Shown here in pieces: positions 7,135-14,004 of a stretch of 25,877 bases of DNA. Origin of the DNA: a virus; IMG/VR virus record IMGVR_UViG_3300043399_000434, positions 1 through 25,877 of that record. The stretch is one strand, 5' to 3'. The position numbers were made by a program, and so were the translations under genes. Below the pieces are notes generated by a model. That model did not search any database and had not been told where the DNA came from. It saw only the letters and a program-made list of their open reading frames with translations. How positions within the stretch are numbered: position 1 is the first letter of the stretch; each line of letters opens with the position of its first letter.

Positions 7135-7290
7135 TTATTCCCAACCCTTGTTGGCGTGCTTCGGCTTGCGCTGATAAGCCATCTTCGACTTCTCCGTACG
7201 GGGCTTGAAGGGCAGTTCCCGATCGAACAGGACTTGATGGTTACGCGACTTGCTGCGCTTGACTTCAAACTGGAGGAATTCACGCTTCAT
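7135..7290 (-). CDS. Tiny basic protein (51 aa), RKPK type
   Basis: A strongly basic 51-aa protein (MKREFLQFEVKRSK...KMAYQRKPKHANKGWE). It resembles the 48-aa product at 8312-8458: both start MKR, have a run of Lys/Arg and end with YxRKPK...KxW plus an acidic residue. Basic character suggests RNA, DNA or ribosome binding, as inference. First gene after the promoter at 7326-7354, leader ~29 nt; the ATG of the next gene follows its stop after 2 nt. Confidence 0.68.
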   Translation of the reverse strand: MKREFLQFEVKRSKSRNHQVLFDRELPFKPRTEKSKMAYQRKPKHANKGWE

Positions 7291-7325
7291 TTCAAAAACT
7301 CGCTATTAGTGATTACGATAAAAAG

Positions 7326-7354
7326 ATTATAACAGAAAGGGTATTTATTGTCAA
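7326..7354 (-). promoter_or_regulatory. Early sigma70-type promoter
   Basis: TTGACA (7349-7354), 17-nt spacer beginning ATAAAT, TATAAT (7326-7331), extended -10 TGT. Drives the 51-aa, 118-aa and following small genes. Confidence 0.9.
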
Positions 7355-7368
7355 ACTTTGGGAAAATA

Positions 7369-7569
7369 TTAGACCAGTTCCCCAGTTTCATCGTTGACAC
7401 ATCCATGGTAGACTGCCTTCTCGGCGCCGGCTGCAAATTCATTGAATGATGTAATCCAATTATCTGCGGCCCACTTATTATCAAACTCTCGTTCCATCAG
7501 GACCTTCGCCAGGTTAGGCTCGCCGAGTTCTACGGGATGGACATAGACAATGTGAAAGAATTTGGTCAT
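7369..7569 (-). CDS. Hypothetical protein (66 aa)
   Basis: Not recognised. Starts with a strand (MTKFFHIVYVHPVEL), then a helix around FDNKWAADNWITSFNEFAAGAEKAVY, and ends HGCVNDETGELV. Single-gene unit behind the promoter at 7602-7630 with a ~26-nt leader. The bases before the ATG (TTTTTGAAATG) match those before the 51-aa gene. Confidence 0.68.
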   Translation of the reverse strand: MTKFFHIVYVHPVELGEPNLAKVLMEREFDNKWAADNWITSFNEFAAGAEKAVYHGCVNDETGELV

Positions 7570-7601
7570 TTCAAAAATCCGTTTCTTCAGTGTATAAGTG
7601 T

Positions 7602-7630
7602 ATTATAGCACCAAACCTATTTATTGTCAA
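7602..7630 (-). promoter_or_regulatory. Early sigma70-type promoter
   Basis: TTGACA (7625-7630), 17-nt spacer beginning ATAAAT, TATAAT (7602-7607), extended -10 TGC. The stop of the upstream gene (7627-7629) lies inside the -35. Spacer nearly identical to that of the promoter at 7984-8012. Confidence 0.9.
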
Positions 7631-7953
7631 GCCAAAGTCAATTTGACTTCAACGACTTCCATAATGCAAGTTTTTTCGGTGTATGTGTCACGAATGTAGG
7701 CAGCTATATCGGGCTTGGTTGAGTTAACGCATTGGTCAATATATGCTTGAATATTAGGATGATAATACTTGTTGTCAATAGCCCAAATATTATATTGCTG
7801 ACCGCTTTTCGCATCCTTGAACATAGCCTTCATAGCTTTTTCAGCATTGGCTCGGGATACGAACAGTGCCGCAGTTTGCATGTCCATGCTGAATGAACGG
7901 ACTTTGTGGCCAGTACAAAATGCACCTGTTTCTGTCTCACGAATCACGAACAT
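7627..7953 (-). CDS. Hypothetical protein (108 aa)
   Basis: Not recognised. The N-terminal half (MFVIRETETGAFCTGHKVRSFSMDMQTAALFVSRANAEKAMKAM) resembles small phage proteins with a strand-turn-helix fold; the C-terminal half is mixed (YIRDTYTEKTCIMEVVEVKLTLA). AGAGGAG precedes the ATG by about 7 nt. One-gene unit between two near-identical promoters. Confidence 0.72.
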   Translation of the reverse strand: MFVIRETETGAFCTGHKVRSFSMDMQTAALFVSRANAEKAMKAMFKDAKSGQQYNIWAIDNKYYHPNIQAYIDQCVNSTKPDIAAYIRDTYTEKTCIMEVVEVKLTLA

Positions 7954-7983
7954 TCAGGGCTCCTCTAATCAATCAATACAAGT

Positions 7984-8012
7984 ATTATAGCACCAAACCG
8001 ATTTATTGTCAA
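7984..8012 (-). promoter_or_regulatory. Early sigma70-type promoter
   Basis: TTGACA (8007-8012), 17-nt spacer, TATAAT (7984-7989), extended -10 TGC. Upstream gene's TGA (8009-8011) overlaps the -35. Leader to the 108-aa gene ~24 nt. Confidence 0.9.
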
Positions 8013-8242
8013 TAGTCTTTGAAGTTACCCATTTCCTCGTTATACTCCCAACCCGCCTTGTAGGCGTCATACTCAGGGGTACCTGGTACAGGGATAATCT
8101 CTTCGCTTTGGTAAGTCTTGCCTACGAAGTAGTGGGGGCGGAAATCACGACGGTAGTACGAATCCGCAGAACCACGGTCGAAGGGACCACCGTGACGGGT
8201 ATCATACTGAACACCATTGCGGGTAACAAAAACAGCAGCCAT
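8009..8242 (-). CDS. Hypothetical protein (77 aa)
   Basis: Not recognised. Rich in Tyr, Gly, Arg and Asp (VQYDTRHGGPFDRGSADSYYRRDFRPHYF), followed by VPGTPEYDAYKAGWEYNEEMGNFKDY, so perhaps largely extended. Start at the ATG at 8242, with AGGTGA 5 nt upstream; the ORF could formally open three codons earlier. One-gene unit behind the promoter at 8273-8301. Confidence 0.7.
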   Translation of the reverse strand: MAAVFVTRNGVQYDTRHGGPFDRGSADSYYRRDFRPHYFVGKTYQSEEIIPVPGTPEYDAYKAGWEYNEEMGNFKDY

Positions 8243-8272
8243 GTTTATCACCTAATGATTTACTATAACCGT

Positions 8273-8301
8273 ATTATAGCAGAATAGGGATTTGTTGTCA
8301 A
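8273..8301 (-). promoter_or_regulatory. Early sigma70-type promoter
   Basis: TTGACA (8296-8301), 17-nt spacer, TATAAT (8273-8278), extended -10 TGC. Leader to the 77-aa gene ~24 nt. Confidence 0.9.
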
Positions 8302-8311
8302 ATAAAGGTAG

Positions 8312-8458
8312 TTAGTCACCTATATCCCAGGCTTTTGAGGAATACTTGGGCTTTCTTTTATACTGATCCTTGGTTTTAACCAACTTCATCTTGGGAAAGT
8401 CGTCGTCTTTATAGTTTTGGTTATTTTTCTTTTTTGTAGGAATAAAATTGCGCTTCAT
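8312..8458 (-). CDS. Tiny basic protein (48 aa), RKPK type
   Basis: 48 aa, very basic with one acidic patch (KKKNNQNYKDDDFPKMKLVK...YKRKPKYSSKAWDIGD). It resembles the 51-aa protein at 7135-7290 in its MKR start, Y-x-RKPK block and K-x-W ending. It starts 4 nt after the TPR-glycosyltransferase stop with no ribosome-binding site, so translation is probably coupled to that gene. Confidence 0.62.
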   Translation of the reverse strand: MKRNFIPTKKKNNQNYKDDDFPKMKLVKTKDQYKRKPKYSSKAWDIGD

Positions 8459-8462
8459 AATT

Positions 8463-9803
8463 TCAAGAAAGTTTTACTAAAAGTTGTTTCATTTCCTCTA
8501 ATAGAGGATCCCACCTACCATCACCCCTTTGTCTAAACAGTTTCATGCATGAATAAAAGGGACTGTCGGTTCTATTTAGGAACCATCTCCAATCGCAGCC
8601 ATAATCAGCAAGCATAACCCAAGTTGGGATTCCTAGAGAACCTGCTAAATGCGCTGTTACAGTATCAACGGTTACTACTAAATCTAAATTAGCAATCAAT
8701 GCTGCGTTATCTTCAAAATCTGTAAGTTCCGCAGAAAAATCCCTAATACCGTTTTCTGACATAATTATTTTTTCTTCAGGTGTAACATCATAGGCTACAT
8801 TTACCAACTCAACATTAGGTAAATTTAGTATCAGCATGTCTTGTAAAGGCACTCTGCGAAATTTAGTAATGAATGCTACCTTGGTGCCACTCCATGTAAT
8901 ACCCACCCTTAATTTAGATTTTGGCCCTAATTTTTTGTACCATTTTTCAATAGCAGATTGACTTACATCCAAATACTTTTGTGGATAAGGAATAGCATTA
9001 ATAGTAGTATTGAAAATTTCAGGTAACGACATTAGTGGCACATGATAGTCAAAATAGGGCAAGTTATTTTGTGCTACCACATTTACATTAGGAAAATTAT
9101 AAGCAAAGAATTTTACAAGTTGAGGTCTTACTGCAAATACTACCTTTGCCCCCAACTCTTCTACTAATTTTATATACCTACAAAATTGTATGTGATCTCC
9201 AAATCCCTGCTCACCATATACCAGTATAGTTTTATCTTTGATGTCCTGACTACCATCGTATTCAATGCCAGGTAATTGTGGTTTGAAAGATGAAGTAGCG
9301 TTGAAATACCAACGTGAATCATAATGTTCCCAAGCCTTATCAAACTCGCCCATTGTCAAATAGCATACTGATAGATTCAGTTTAATTTGTTCGTCTGTAT
9401 CATTCAACCTAATAGCGGTTTGTAAAAATGGCACAGCCAAATCAGGCCTTCCAAATTCTCTTAAAGAATTGGCATAGTTGGAATATGCTACACCGTGTGT
9501 AGGGTCGATAACGAATGCCATAGCAAAATCTCGCATGGCTTCTTTGTACTTGCCAATAGTGCGATATACAGCACCCCTACCTATATAACTTTCTGCGTAT
9601 TCCTGTGAAATAGGATATTCAAAACTTTTGATAGCACTTTCGTAATCACCTAATTGATTGCAGGCTAACCCATGATTATGCCAAACAGTAGTATTATCTT
9701 TAATATAAGTCAGAATTTTTTCGTAACAAGCTTTTGCTTCAGCAAACCTACCGCTCAGGTAATGAGTATTACCTTCTTCATAAATGGGAGTAAAATCAAT
9801 CAT
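8463..9803 (-). CDS. TPR protein with C-terminal glycosyltransferase domain (446 aa)
   Basis: Residues ~1-170 are about five tetratricopeptide repeats with typical GxxYxxA and A..Y.ra signatures (e.g. LGDYESAIKSFE, IGKYKEAMRDFAMAFVIDP, MGEFDKAWEHYD). Residues ~185-446 form a GT-B fold domain like the heptosyltransferase (GT9) and O-GlcNAc-transferase-like relatives: GEQGFGDHIQFCRY, a central GITWSGTK strand and the donor-site region VTVDTVTAHLAGSLGIPTWVML. It may glycosylate virion proteins or cell-surface polymers; the acceptor is unknown. TPR-GT fusions are common in aquatic phages and bacteria. Longer and more A+T-rich than neighbouring early genes. A GATAAATA motif lies only 6 nt before the ATG. 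Confidence 0.88.
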   Translation of the reverse strand: MIDFTPIYEEGNTHYLSGRFAEAKACYEKILTYIKDNTTVWHNHGLACNQLGDYESAIKSFEYPISQEYAESYIGRGAVYRTIGKYKEAMRDFAMAFVIDPTHGVAYSNYANSLREFGRPDLAVPFLQTAIRLNDTDEQIKLNLSVCYLTMGEFDKAWEHYDSRWYFNATSSFKPQLPGIEYDGSQDIKDKTILVYGEQGFGDHIQFCRYIKLVEELGAKVVFAVRPQLVKFFAYNFPNVNVVAQNNLPYFDYHVPLMSLPEIFNTTINAIPYPQKYLDVSQSAIEKWYKKLGPKSKLRVGITWSGTKVAFITKFRRVPLQDMLILNLPNVELVNVAYDVTPEEKIIMSENGIRDFSAELTDFEDNAALIANLDLVVTVDTVTAHLAGSLGIPTWVMLADYGCDWRWFLNRTDSPFYSCMKLFRQRGDGRWDPLLEEMKQLLVKLS

Positions 9804-9853
9804 ACTGATATTTATCGGGTGCTACTCATCCTAAATGAATTTTCACACCTTCT

Positions 9854-10153
9854 TTATAGCTCAAACGCTACACTCTTGATTGATTTTACCGTAAAACTAC
9901 GCCAGCCTTTTTTCTCTAAATCATAGACGGCTAGAGTATCTAGGTTTTCTTTTTTCTGTCGTTTAGGCTCACTACTTTCTTCTACGATTTGTGGGATCAT
10001 TTCATAGTTGGTAGTGCATAGCATTGTACGTTCAGTACCATCCTTTTTAGTAAAGACTACTGTGATTTTATTTTTAGCCAATAGTCCCCTAAGCCAATCA
10101 CGCATTTCAACCCAATCGCTATCTGTCCATGTACTTGTATCTGCGGGTAGCAT
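9854..10153 (-). CDS. SH3-barrel (DUF2693-like) protein (99 aa)
   Basis: The pattern MRDWLRGLLAKNKITVVFTKKDGTERTMLCTTNYEMIP ... LAVYDLEKKGWRSFTVKSIKSVAFEL matches the phage family annotated as SH3 beta-barrel fold-containing protein (DUF2693). Such proteins often carry WRSF/RSFR near the C-terminal strand. Role unknown; possibly nucleic acid or protein binding. Start at MLPADTSTW (10153), preceded by GAGGAA and 1 nt after the TAA of the AbrB-like gene; the longer ORF into that gene is spurious. Confidence 0.8.
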   Translation of the reverse strand: MLPADTSTWTDSDWVEMRDWLRGLLAKNKITVVFTKKDGTERTMLCTTNYEMIPQIVEESSEPKRQKKENLDTLAVYDLEKKGWRSFTVKSIKSVAFEL

Positions 10154-10154
10154 T

Positions 10155-10616
10155 TTATTCCTCGTCAGGATTGTTGCGTTTAGCTTCTGCATCTTCACGG
10201 GTTGTGAAAGCATTTTTCATTTTTACTTCTTTTGTCCAAGATTTTAGATAATCATTATCTTGGTCAAAGATGTTTAGTGCTTCATCTTCACTAACTACAC
10301 GATGAGAAACAATAGTTTCGCCCAAATGCTTCTGGCTAAATTCTTTTGCTTCTTCGCAAGTAACAGTATCCAATGCCCAGTCTTTTTTACCTAAAGGTAC
10401 TTCAACCATATAGCGCATACGAAACTGACTAACAGTTTCAACCAGTACCCATTCTGTTTCTTCGGCTTTTTTCAAAGTAAAACTCCCATTTTCATTGTCA
10501 ATCCATTTTAGTGTATCACCTTCTTTCCAGCCAACTTCTTGTAGAACTTCTTCAGGAAATTCGATGAATGCGTCACCCTCAGGCGTTTCTTGAACTTCAA
10601 TAGTATGCTTTTTCAT
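10155..10616 (-). CDS. Protein with N-terminal AbrB/MazE-like domain (153 aa)
   Basis: Residues 12-50 (AFIEFPEEVLQEVGWKEGDTLKWIDNENGSFTLKK) match the swapped-hairpin AbrB/SpoVT/MazE DNA-binding fold: FPEEVL..lGwkeGD.l. The following ~100 residues are phage-specific (VETVSQFRMRYMVEVPLGKKDWALDTV...), with a basic C-terminal tail. It may be a DNA-binding regulator, but no toxin gene is adjacent, so it is not evidently an antitoxin. The promoter candidate at 10624-10652 lies immediately upstream; its -10 (TAGGAT) may also serve as ribosome-binding site in readthrough transcripts. Confidence 0.78.
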   Translation of the reverse strand: MKKHTIEVQETPEGDAFIEFPEEVLQEVGWKEGDTLKWIDNENGSFTLKKAEETEWVLVETVSQFRMRYMVEVPLGKKDWALDTVTCEEAKEFSQKHLGETIVSHRVVSEDEALNIFDQDNDYLKSWTKEVKMKNAFTTREDAEAKRNNPDEE

Positions 10617-10623
10617 GTTGATT

Positions 10624-10652
10624 ATCCTATCAATAATAAATTATGTTGTCAA
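10624..10652 (-). promoter_or_regulatory. Weaker sigma70-type promoter candidate
   Basis: TTGACA (10647-10652), 17-nt spacer, TAGGAT (10624-10629). No extended -10. Predicted start is within 1-2 nt of the ATG at 10616, so a transcript from here would be near-leaderless. The -35 follows the stop of the 195-aa gene. Confidence 0.6.
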
Positions 10653-10653
10653 A

Positions 10654-11241
10654 TTATTCGGCATCCTCTTCATCATCTAAATCATTTACGCTGGTATGCT
10701 CATCGCAAGCTACGTAAATCCATCCCCCACCTCTAACTTTGCCTGGCTTACCGCATTCTTGACAAGTAACGGCTGTCATGCTTTCGGCCATTGCGATAAG
10801 CCCATCGATGTAATCATCACTGTAATTGGTATAAAATCTCAATGTGCCAAATTTTTCTTTAACCTGAACAGCTTGAATTTTAGCCATTCGGGGCTGAATC
10901 ATGGGCAGCTTACCTTGCTCTGCTTGTACGATATCATCGTCAACGTATTTGTATGTGTGTTCTGTAACATTTCCATTAAACGCATGAAACCTAAGCAATG
11001 CTAATTTATCACCTTTTAAGGCGCGCCTAATTGCGCGTTGGTGACGAAGATTTCTAGCACGTTGCTTTCGTTTCCAATCTACATGATGCTGAATTTGGTG
11101 GCATAGTTTATCCAAAATAGTATACCAACCATCTCCAGTTTCAATGCCCCAGCACATTGCCGTTTGGGTCATTGGCAATTTTCGTTGGGCAAAGATTTTA
11201 GGATACTTTTCAAAAAGTTTTCGTTCTAATTCAGGGCTCAT
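10654..11241 (-). CDS. Conserved phage protein with zinc ribbon (195 aa)
   Basis: Function unknown but a familiar conserved phage protein. It has a basic helical middle (DWKRKQRARNLRHQRAIRRALKGDK), the characteristic VQVKEKFGTLRFYTNYSDDYIDGLIAMAESM block (residues ~132-162), then a zinc site CQECGKPG...ACDEH near residues 166-187, and an acidic tail. The start ATG shares its A with the TAA stop of the MNERI gene. Last gene of the RNA-ligase operon. Confidence 0.82.
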   Translation of the reverse strand: MSPELERKLFEKYPKIFAQRKLPMTQTAMCWGIETGDGWYTILDKLCHQIQHHVDWKRKQRARNLRHQRAIRRALKGDKLALLRFHAFNGNVTEHTYKYVDDDIVQAEQGKLPMIQPRMAKIQAVQVKEKFGTLRFYTNYSDDYIDGLIAMAESMTAVTCQECGKPGKVRGGGWIYVACDEHTSVNDLDDEEDAE

Positions 11242-11441
11242 TATTCAACTCCAAAATCTTTCTTGGTTTTGTAAATGGCAAAATCAAGGTCACCCTCACA
11301 ATTTTCCATAATAGCCAAGCACTCTTTTACAATCAACTCGGCGAATCTTTCCAAAGTCTTTTCTTTAGCACCGTTGTCATCATCGTCAGGACCAACTTCC
11401 TTGATAGCCTGCTCAGAGAGTTCTTGAATTCTTTCGTTCAT
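11241..11441 (-). CDS. MNERI-family small protein (66 aa)
   Basis: Starts MNERIQELSEQA, has an acidic insert (GPDDDDNGAKEK), the family block FAELIVKEC and ends DFGVE. I chose the MNERI methionine because it overlaps the TGA of the preceding MNERI gene by 4 nt (ATGA); the longer ORF has an unrelated extension. The pair follows RNA ligase in the same way that another pair follows DNA ligase. Unknown function. Confidence 0.76.
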   Translation of the reverse strand: MNERIQELSEQAIKEVGPDDDDNGAKEKTLERFAELIVKECLAIMENCEGDLDFAIYKTKKDFGVE

Positions 11442-11686
11442 TCTTCGACTCCAAAAAAATGGTCTTCGATGTGCCGAGCAATCTGCTCCTGTGTTATCTT
11501 CTGTCCAAATTCTGTCATTCGCACAGTCCAAGCACATTCCTTGACGATCAACTCGGCGAACTTTTCCAAATCTACCGTAGCAGGATCGATATAGTTCGGG
11601 GGCGGCGGAAGGAAATATCCGCGGAAAGCCTTATAGTTAGGATGGCCGCCAGCCTGTTCGGCAAGTTCTCGAATTCGTTCGTTCAT
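11438..11686 (-). CDS. MNERI-family small protein (82 aa)
   Basis: Starts MNERIRELAEQAGGHPNYKAFRGYFLPPPPNYIDP, contains EKFAELIVKEC and ends DHFFGVEE. An ATGATG start follows the RNA-ligase stop; the second ATG has GGAGGT 5 nt upstream and matches the family start, so I chose it. The longest and most complete of the four family members here. Function unknown. Confidence 0.78.
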   Translation of the reverse strand: MNERIRELAEQAGGHPNYKAFRGYFLPPPPNYIDPATVDLEKFAELIVKECAWTVRMTEFGQKITQEQIARHIEDHFFGVEE

Positions 11687-12423
11687 CATTCACCTCCCTT
11701 TAGCAGGAACTTGTTGCTGATAGCCTTGAACGACACTTCGCGCTCGTTACACTTGAACACGATACCTTCGCGCTCCATGCCACCCCAAGTAGCCACACCT
11801 TCAGCCCACTTTAGAATATGATCCACATTACAGACTTCCAGCACTTCATCCGACTTTAGCACAGGGACGTGCTTGATGTCAAGCGATTTGGCAAGATCCC
11901 GCCGCTCTGTGGGGTTCAGGTACCTACCCATATCAAGGTCGTAAATATCGAAGAGGTAGAAGTCCTGACCCTTGATCTTGTACCGATTCTTCTGAATACC
12001 CTCACCTACAATCTCGCCTTGTAGAGCCAGATTGCGACCAGTGCTGCGAATCTTTTCAATCAGACGATTTTGGATCGCGACCCGCCACAGGCTGTTGTCG
12101 GCATTCTCTTTCAGGTTCAGGTTACGGCTGCACACTCCCGAATCATCGCCCATGACGTAAACCGTCATTGACGACCCATCAAGTTTCTCAGTGACTTCCC
12201 ACGAAAGTTTTTCAGCCTTCCATTCCTCAAGCTCGGCAGTCAGGTTCTGAATACGCTCCTGATCGGTCTTGGGGATGAAGCCAGGGAACACTCCGCGAAC
12301 CTCACCCGCAAGCTGGGCAGGAACAGGCGGCTCGTACTTGACGATGCCGAGGAGATCGGATACGTCGTCACCTTCTTCTACGTTAACTTCGGAGCCGTTT
12401 GCTAATACTAATACATATTTCAT
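11686..12423 (-). CDS. RNA ligase, Rnl5 (DraRnl) type, nucleotidyltransferase piece (245 aa)
   Basis: Catalytic part of an ATP-dependent RNA ligase. Visible motifs: I KLDGSS with lysine 80 as the predicted AMP acceptor, III LQGEIVG (134-140), IIIa FYLFDIYD, IV REGIVFK (218-224) and V SFKAISNKFLLK (231-242). The stretch LLGIVKYEPPVPAQLAGEVRGVFPGFIPKTDQERIQN is typical of the Rnl5/DRB0094 family, whose proteins are normally a single chain with an N-terminal OB domain. Here that OB domain is a separate gene at 13469-13771, with a GIY-YIG gene between. The start is the second of two ATGs with AAGGA 6 nt upstream, behind its own promoter (12446-12474). The MNERI gene overlaps its stop. The ligase may repair RNA cut by host defences. 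Confidence 0.9.
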   Translation of the reverse strand: MKYVLVLANGSEVNVEEGDDVSDLLGIVKYEPPVPAQLAGEVRGVFPGFIPKTDQERIQNLTAELEEWKAEKLSWEVTEKLDGSSMTVYVMGDDSGVCSRNLNLKENADNSLWRVAIQNRLIEKIRSTGRNLALQGEIVGEGIQKNRYKIKGQDFYLFDIYDLDMGRYLNPTERRDLAKSLDIKHVPVLKSDEVLEVCNVDHILKWAEGVATWGGMEREGIVFKCNEREVSFKAISNKFLLKGGE

Positions 12424-12445
12424 CATATGTCCTTGTTTAGTTTGT

Positions 12446-12474
12446 AGTATAACACTAACCCGATTTATTGTCAA
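12446..12474 (-). promoter_or_regulatory. Early sigma70-type promoter (RNA-ligase catalytic piece)
   Basis: TTGACA (12469-12474), 17-nt spacer beginning ATAAAT, TATACT (12446-12451), extended -10 TGT. Predicted start ~16 nt before the ligase ATG. It gives the catalytic half expression independent of the OB-domain half. Confidence 0.88.
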
Positions 12475-12517
12475 CCACGATAGTTGCAGTAGATTTCGAC
12501 AATAATTTACGTTTTAA

Positions 12518-13411
12518 TTATAACTTTACATTCTTCCAAAATAGACACCACTGGTCATCGGTCAGTGTATTATACATTACTTGATAGTTGGTTACATTTA
12601 TTTCCCGTAACCATTCTCTAAATTTTCTTAACTTTAACAAATCAACAATTTCATACATCTTCATTTTTTTAGTCTGCAAAATGTCAATTACTTGTTGTTT
12701 TTGTTCTAGAGAGAATTCAACATACCTAGGATTCTTATTGCCTTTCCAGTTGTTACTTCGTTTTGCCTTTTCTACTTTAGCAATTTCTTCTCCATACAAT
12801 TCCTCATATGTTTTACCTTGCCTTGCTACACTAATTTTTCTACTAGTCTCGGCTGTGTGCTTTTTTCCAGTGAAGGCTCCGACTTGACCTTTCTTCCATT
12901 TGGTATACTCTGGAGGACTAATGCCTTTTTCTTTATTAGTGTTGCTAATTTTCTCGGCTATGATTCTTTTTTCATCAGTAGTCTTATTTGCTTCTCTAAT
13001 ACTAGCAGCAATTGACATTTTTCTTTTTGCTGACTCAGTTTTTTTAACTCCGGTACGAGACTTCGCCTGTTGCTCCCATAACTTCTGTTTATCAACATCT
13101 CTCCAAAATTCAAGGGTATTTCCCCCATCGCCACCGGGGGTCATATTATATCCATCAGGAACCAATGTGTTTAACTTTGACACCCAAAACGTTTCTTTAT
13201 CGTTCGCTTCCTGCCTAGTCACATTGCCCAAATCTTCTAATAGAATTAATTCAAAATTTTCAATTCCGTGATAATTCATAGAATCATATAGACGGCGATT
13301 ACATTTATTTTGTGCCGCCTTCTTGTGATTTAAAAATCTGTTTTGATAATTTTTCGATTTTCCGACATAAGATTTTCCAGTAATCTTGTTTAGGATTTGA
13401 TATATCTGCAT
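12518..13411 (-). CDS. GIY-YIG homing endonuclease with NUMOD-type region (297 aa)
   Basis: N-terminal GIY-YIG nuclease domain (residues 1-~95): IYQILNKITGKSYVGKS gives the two-strand motif, arginine 26 (NRFLNHKK) is the likely catalytic Arg, and E73 in the KETFWVSKL region the metal-binding Glu; GYNMTPGGDGGN follows. The remainder has NUMOD3-like repeats (RKMSIAASIR, KISNTNKEKG, GKKHTAETSRKISVARQGK) and a C-terminal DNA-binding region. It lies exactly between the two pieces of the RNA ligase and is much more A+T-rich than them, a clear sign of insertion. A T4-type late promoter (TATAAATA) is 38 nt upstream. Free-standing, not obviously in an intron. Confidence 0.92.
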   Translation of the reverse strand: MQIYQILNKITGKSYVGKSKNYQNRFLNHKKAAQNKCNRRLYDSMNYHGIENFELILLEDLGNVTRQEANDKETFWVSKLNTLVPDGYNMTPGGDGGNTLEFWRDVDKQKLWEQQAKSRTGVKKTESAKRKMSIAASIREANKTTDEKRIIAEKISNTNKEKGISPPEYTKWKKGQVGAFTGKKHTAETSRKISVARQGKTYEELYGEEIAKVEKAKRSNNWKGNKNPRYVEFSLEQKQQVIDILQTKKMKMYEIVDLLKLRKFREWLREINVTNYQVMYNTLTDDQWCLFWKNVKL

Positions 13412-13449
13412 AATAGTGTCCCTGTAGTTTAACTGTAAATAGTCACTAT

Positions 13450-13457
13450 TATTTATA
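13450..13457 (-). promoter_or_regulatory. T4-like late promoter (TATAAATA) for GIY-YIG gene
   Basis: Exact T4 late-promoter octamer TATAAATA on the minus strand, 38 nt upstream of the GIY-YIG ATG and 11 nt after the stop of the RNA-ligase OB-domain gene. Leader carries AGGGA before the ATG. Confidence 0.65.
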
Positions 13458-13468
13458 CCACTATTCGG

Positions 13469-13771
13469 TCATTCAACTCTTTTAAGTGGGAGGAGTAATC
13501 CTTGTGAGGTGACTCCACGAAGCTTGACCGTGCGAAGTCGCTCGCCTTTGACACCATTGAACTCACGGGGCTCTTGTCCTTTACTCAGGAACGGAGCCAG
13601 TTCATGCGGCACAAAACTATCAATTTCCAAGTACACCGCAAGGTCGCCTACATTGTACTCGCCTTTTTTGACGACTACTTGCCACCCACCAACCACCGCA
13701 CATTCGATGGCATCCGCACCTTCGATAGGACGAATGTCGTCAATTTTTCTGATCGTTGCCATTTTACGCAT
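13469..13771 (-). CDS. RNA ligase, Rnl5 type, N-terminal OB-domain piece (100 aa)
   Basis: MRKMATIRKIDDIRPIEGADAIECAVVGGWQVVVKKGEYNVGDLAVYLEIDSFVP ... GERLRTVKLRGVTSQGLLLPL is the N-terminal OB-fold domain of DraRnl/DRB0094-type RNA ligases. In that family it is continuous with the nucleotidyltransferase domain; here it ends after LLLPLKRVE with a stop. The catalytic domain resumes 1,045 bp downstream at 12423. I chose the ATG at 13771 because family members begin MRKxATI; GAGG lies ~8 nt upstream. It could act in trans with the catalytic piece; whether the two still assemble is unknown. Confidence 0.88.
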   Translation of the reverse strand: MRKMATIRKIDDIRPIEGADAIECAVVGGWQVVVKKGEYNVGDLAVYLEIDSFVPHELAPFLSKGQEPREFNGVKGERLRTVKLRGVTSQGLLLPLKRVE

Positions 13772-13781
13772 TTCTATTTCC

Positions 13782-13979
13782 TCAATCAATCACGCACATA
13801 ACGCGGAGCCACTTTTTGAAGTCTTTTTGCTTCCAGACTCCAGTCTTGACCCACTCGTAAATCTTTTCTACCTCAATACTGGCGATTTGGTCATTAGTCA
13901 GCAAAGTAGGATGCTTGATATCGTCGGCTTTAATGCCCTTGTTTTGAATCCGTTTCTCAATAAGTTCTTGGTGCGTCAT
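13782..13979 (-). CDS. Hypothetical protein (65 aa)
   Basis: Not recognised. Helical, basic/acidic mix (MTHQELIEKRIQNKGIKADDIKHPTLLTNDQIASIEVEKIYEWVKTGVWKQKDFKKWLRVMCVID). Start at MTHQEL (13979), about 19 nt from the predicted transcript start; the longer ORF would run through the promoter. It precedes the OB-domain ligase gene by 10 nt and is co-transcribed with it. Confidence 0.68.
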   Translation of the reverse strand: MTHQELIEKRIQNKGIKADDIKHPTLLTNDQIASIEVEKIYEWVKTGVWKQKDFKKWLRVMCVID

Positions 13980-14004
13980 AGCCGATATCTCAGTGTATGT
14001 GTGT

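Noticed and set aside
9809-9816. GATAAATA late promoter for the TPR-glycosyltransferase
   Set aside because: It lies only 6 nt before the ATG, so the transcript would have no leader; without other support I do not call it.
10155-10616. Antitoxin of a toxin-antitoxin pair
   Set aside because: The AbrB/MazE-like domain is present, but neither neighbour resembles a known toxin; downstream is an SH3-barrel protein.
12424-13468. Group I intron or intein in the RNA ligase
   Set aside because: Only 57 nt and 94 nt of noncoding sequence flank the GIY-YIG gene, too little for a group I core, and the catalytic piece has its own promoter, ribosome-binding site and ATG. No intein motifs are seen.
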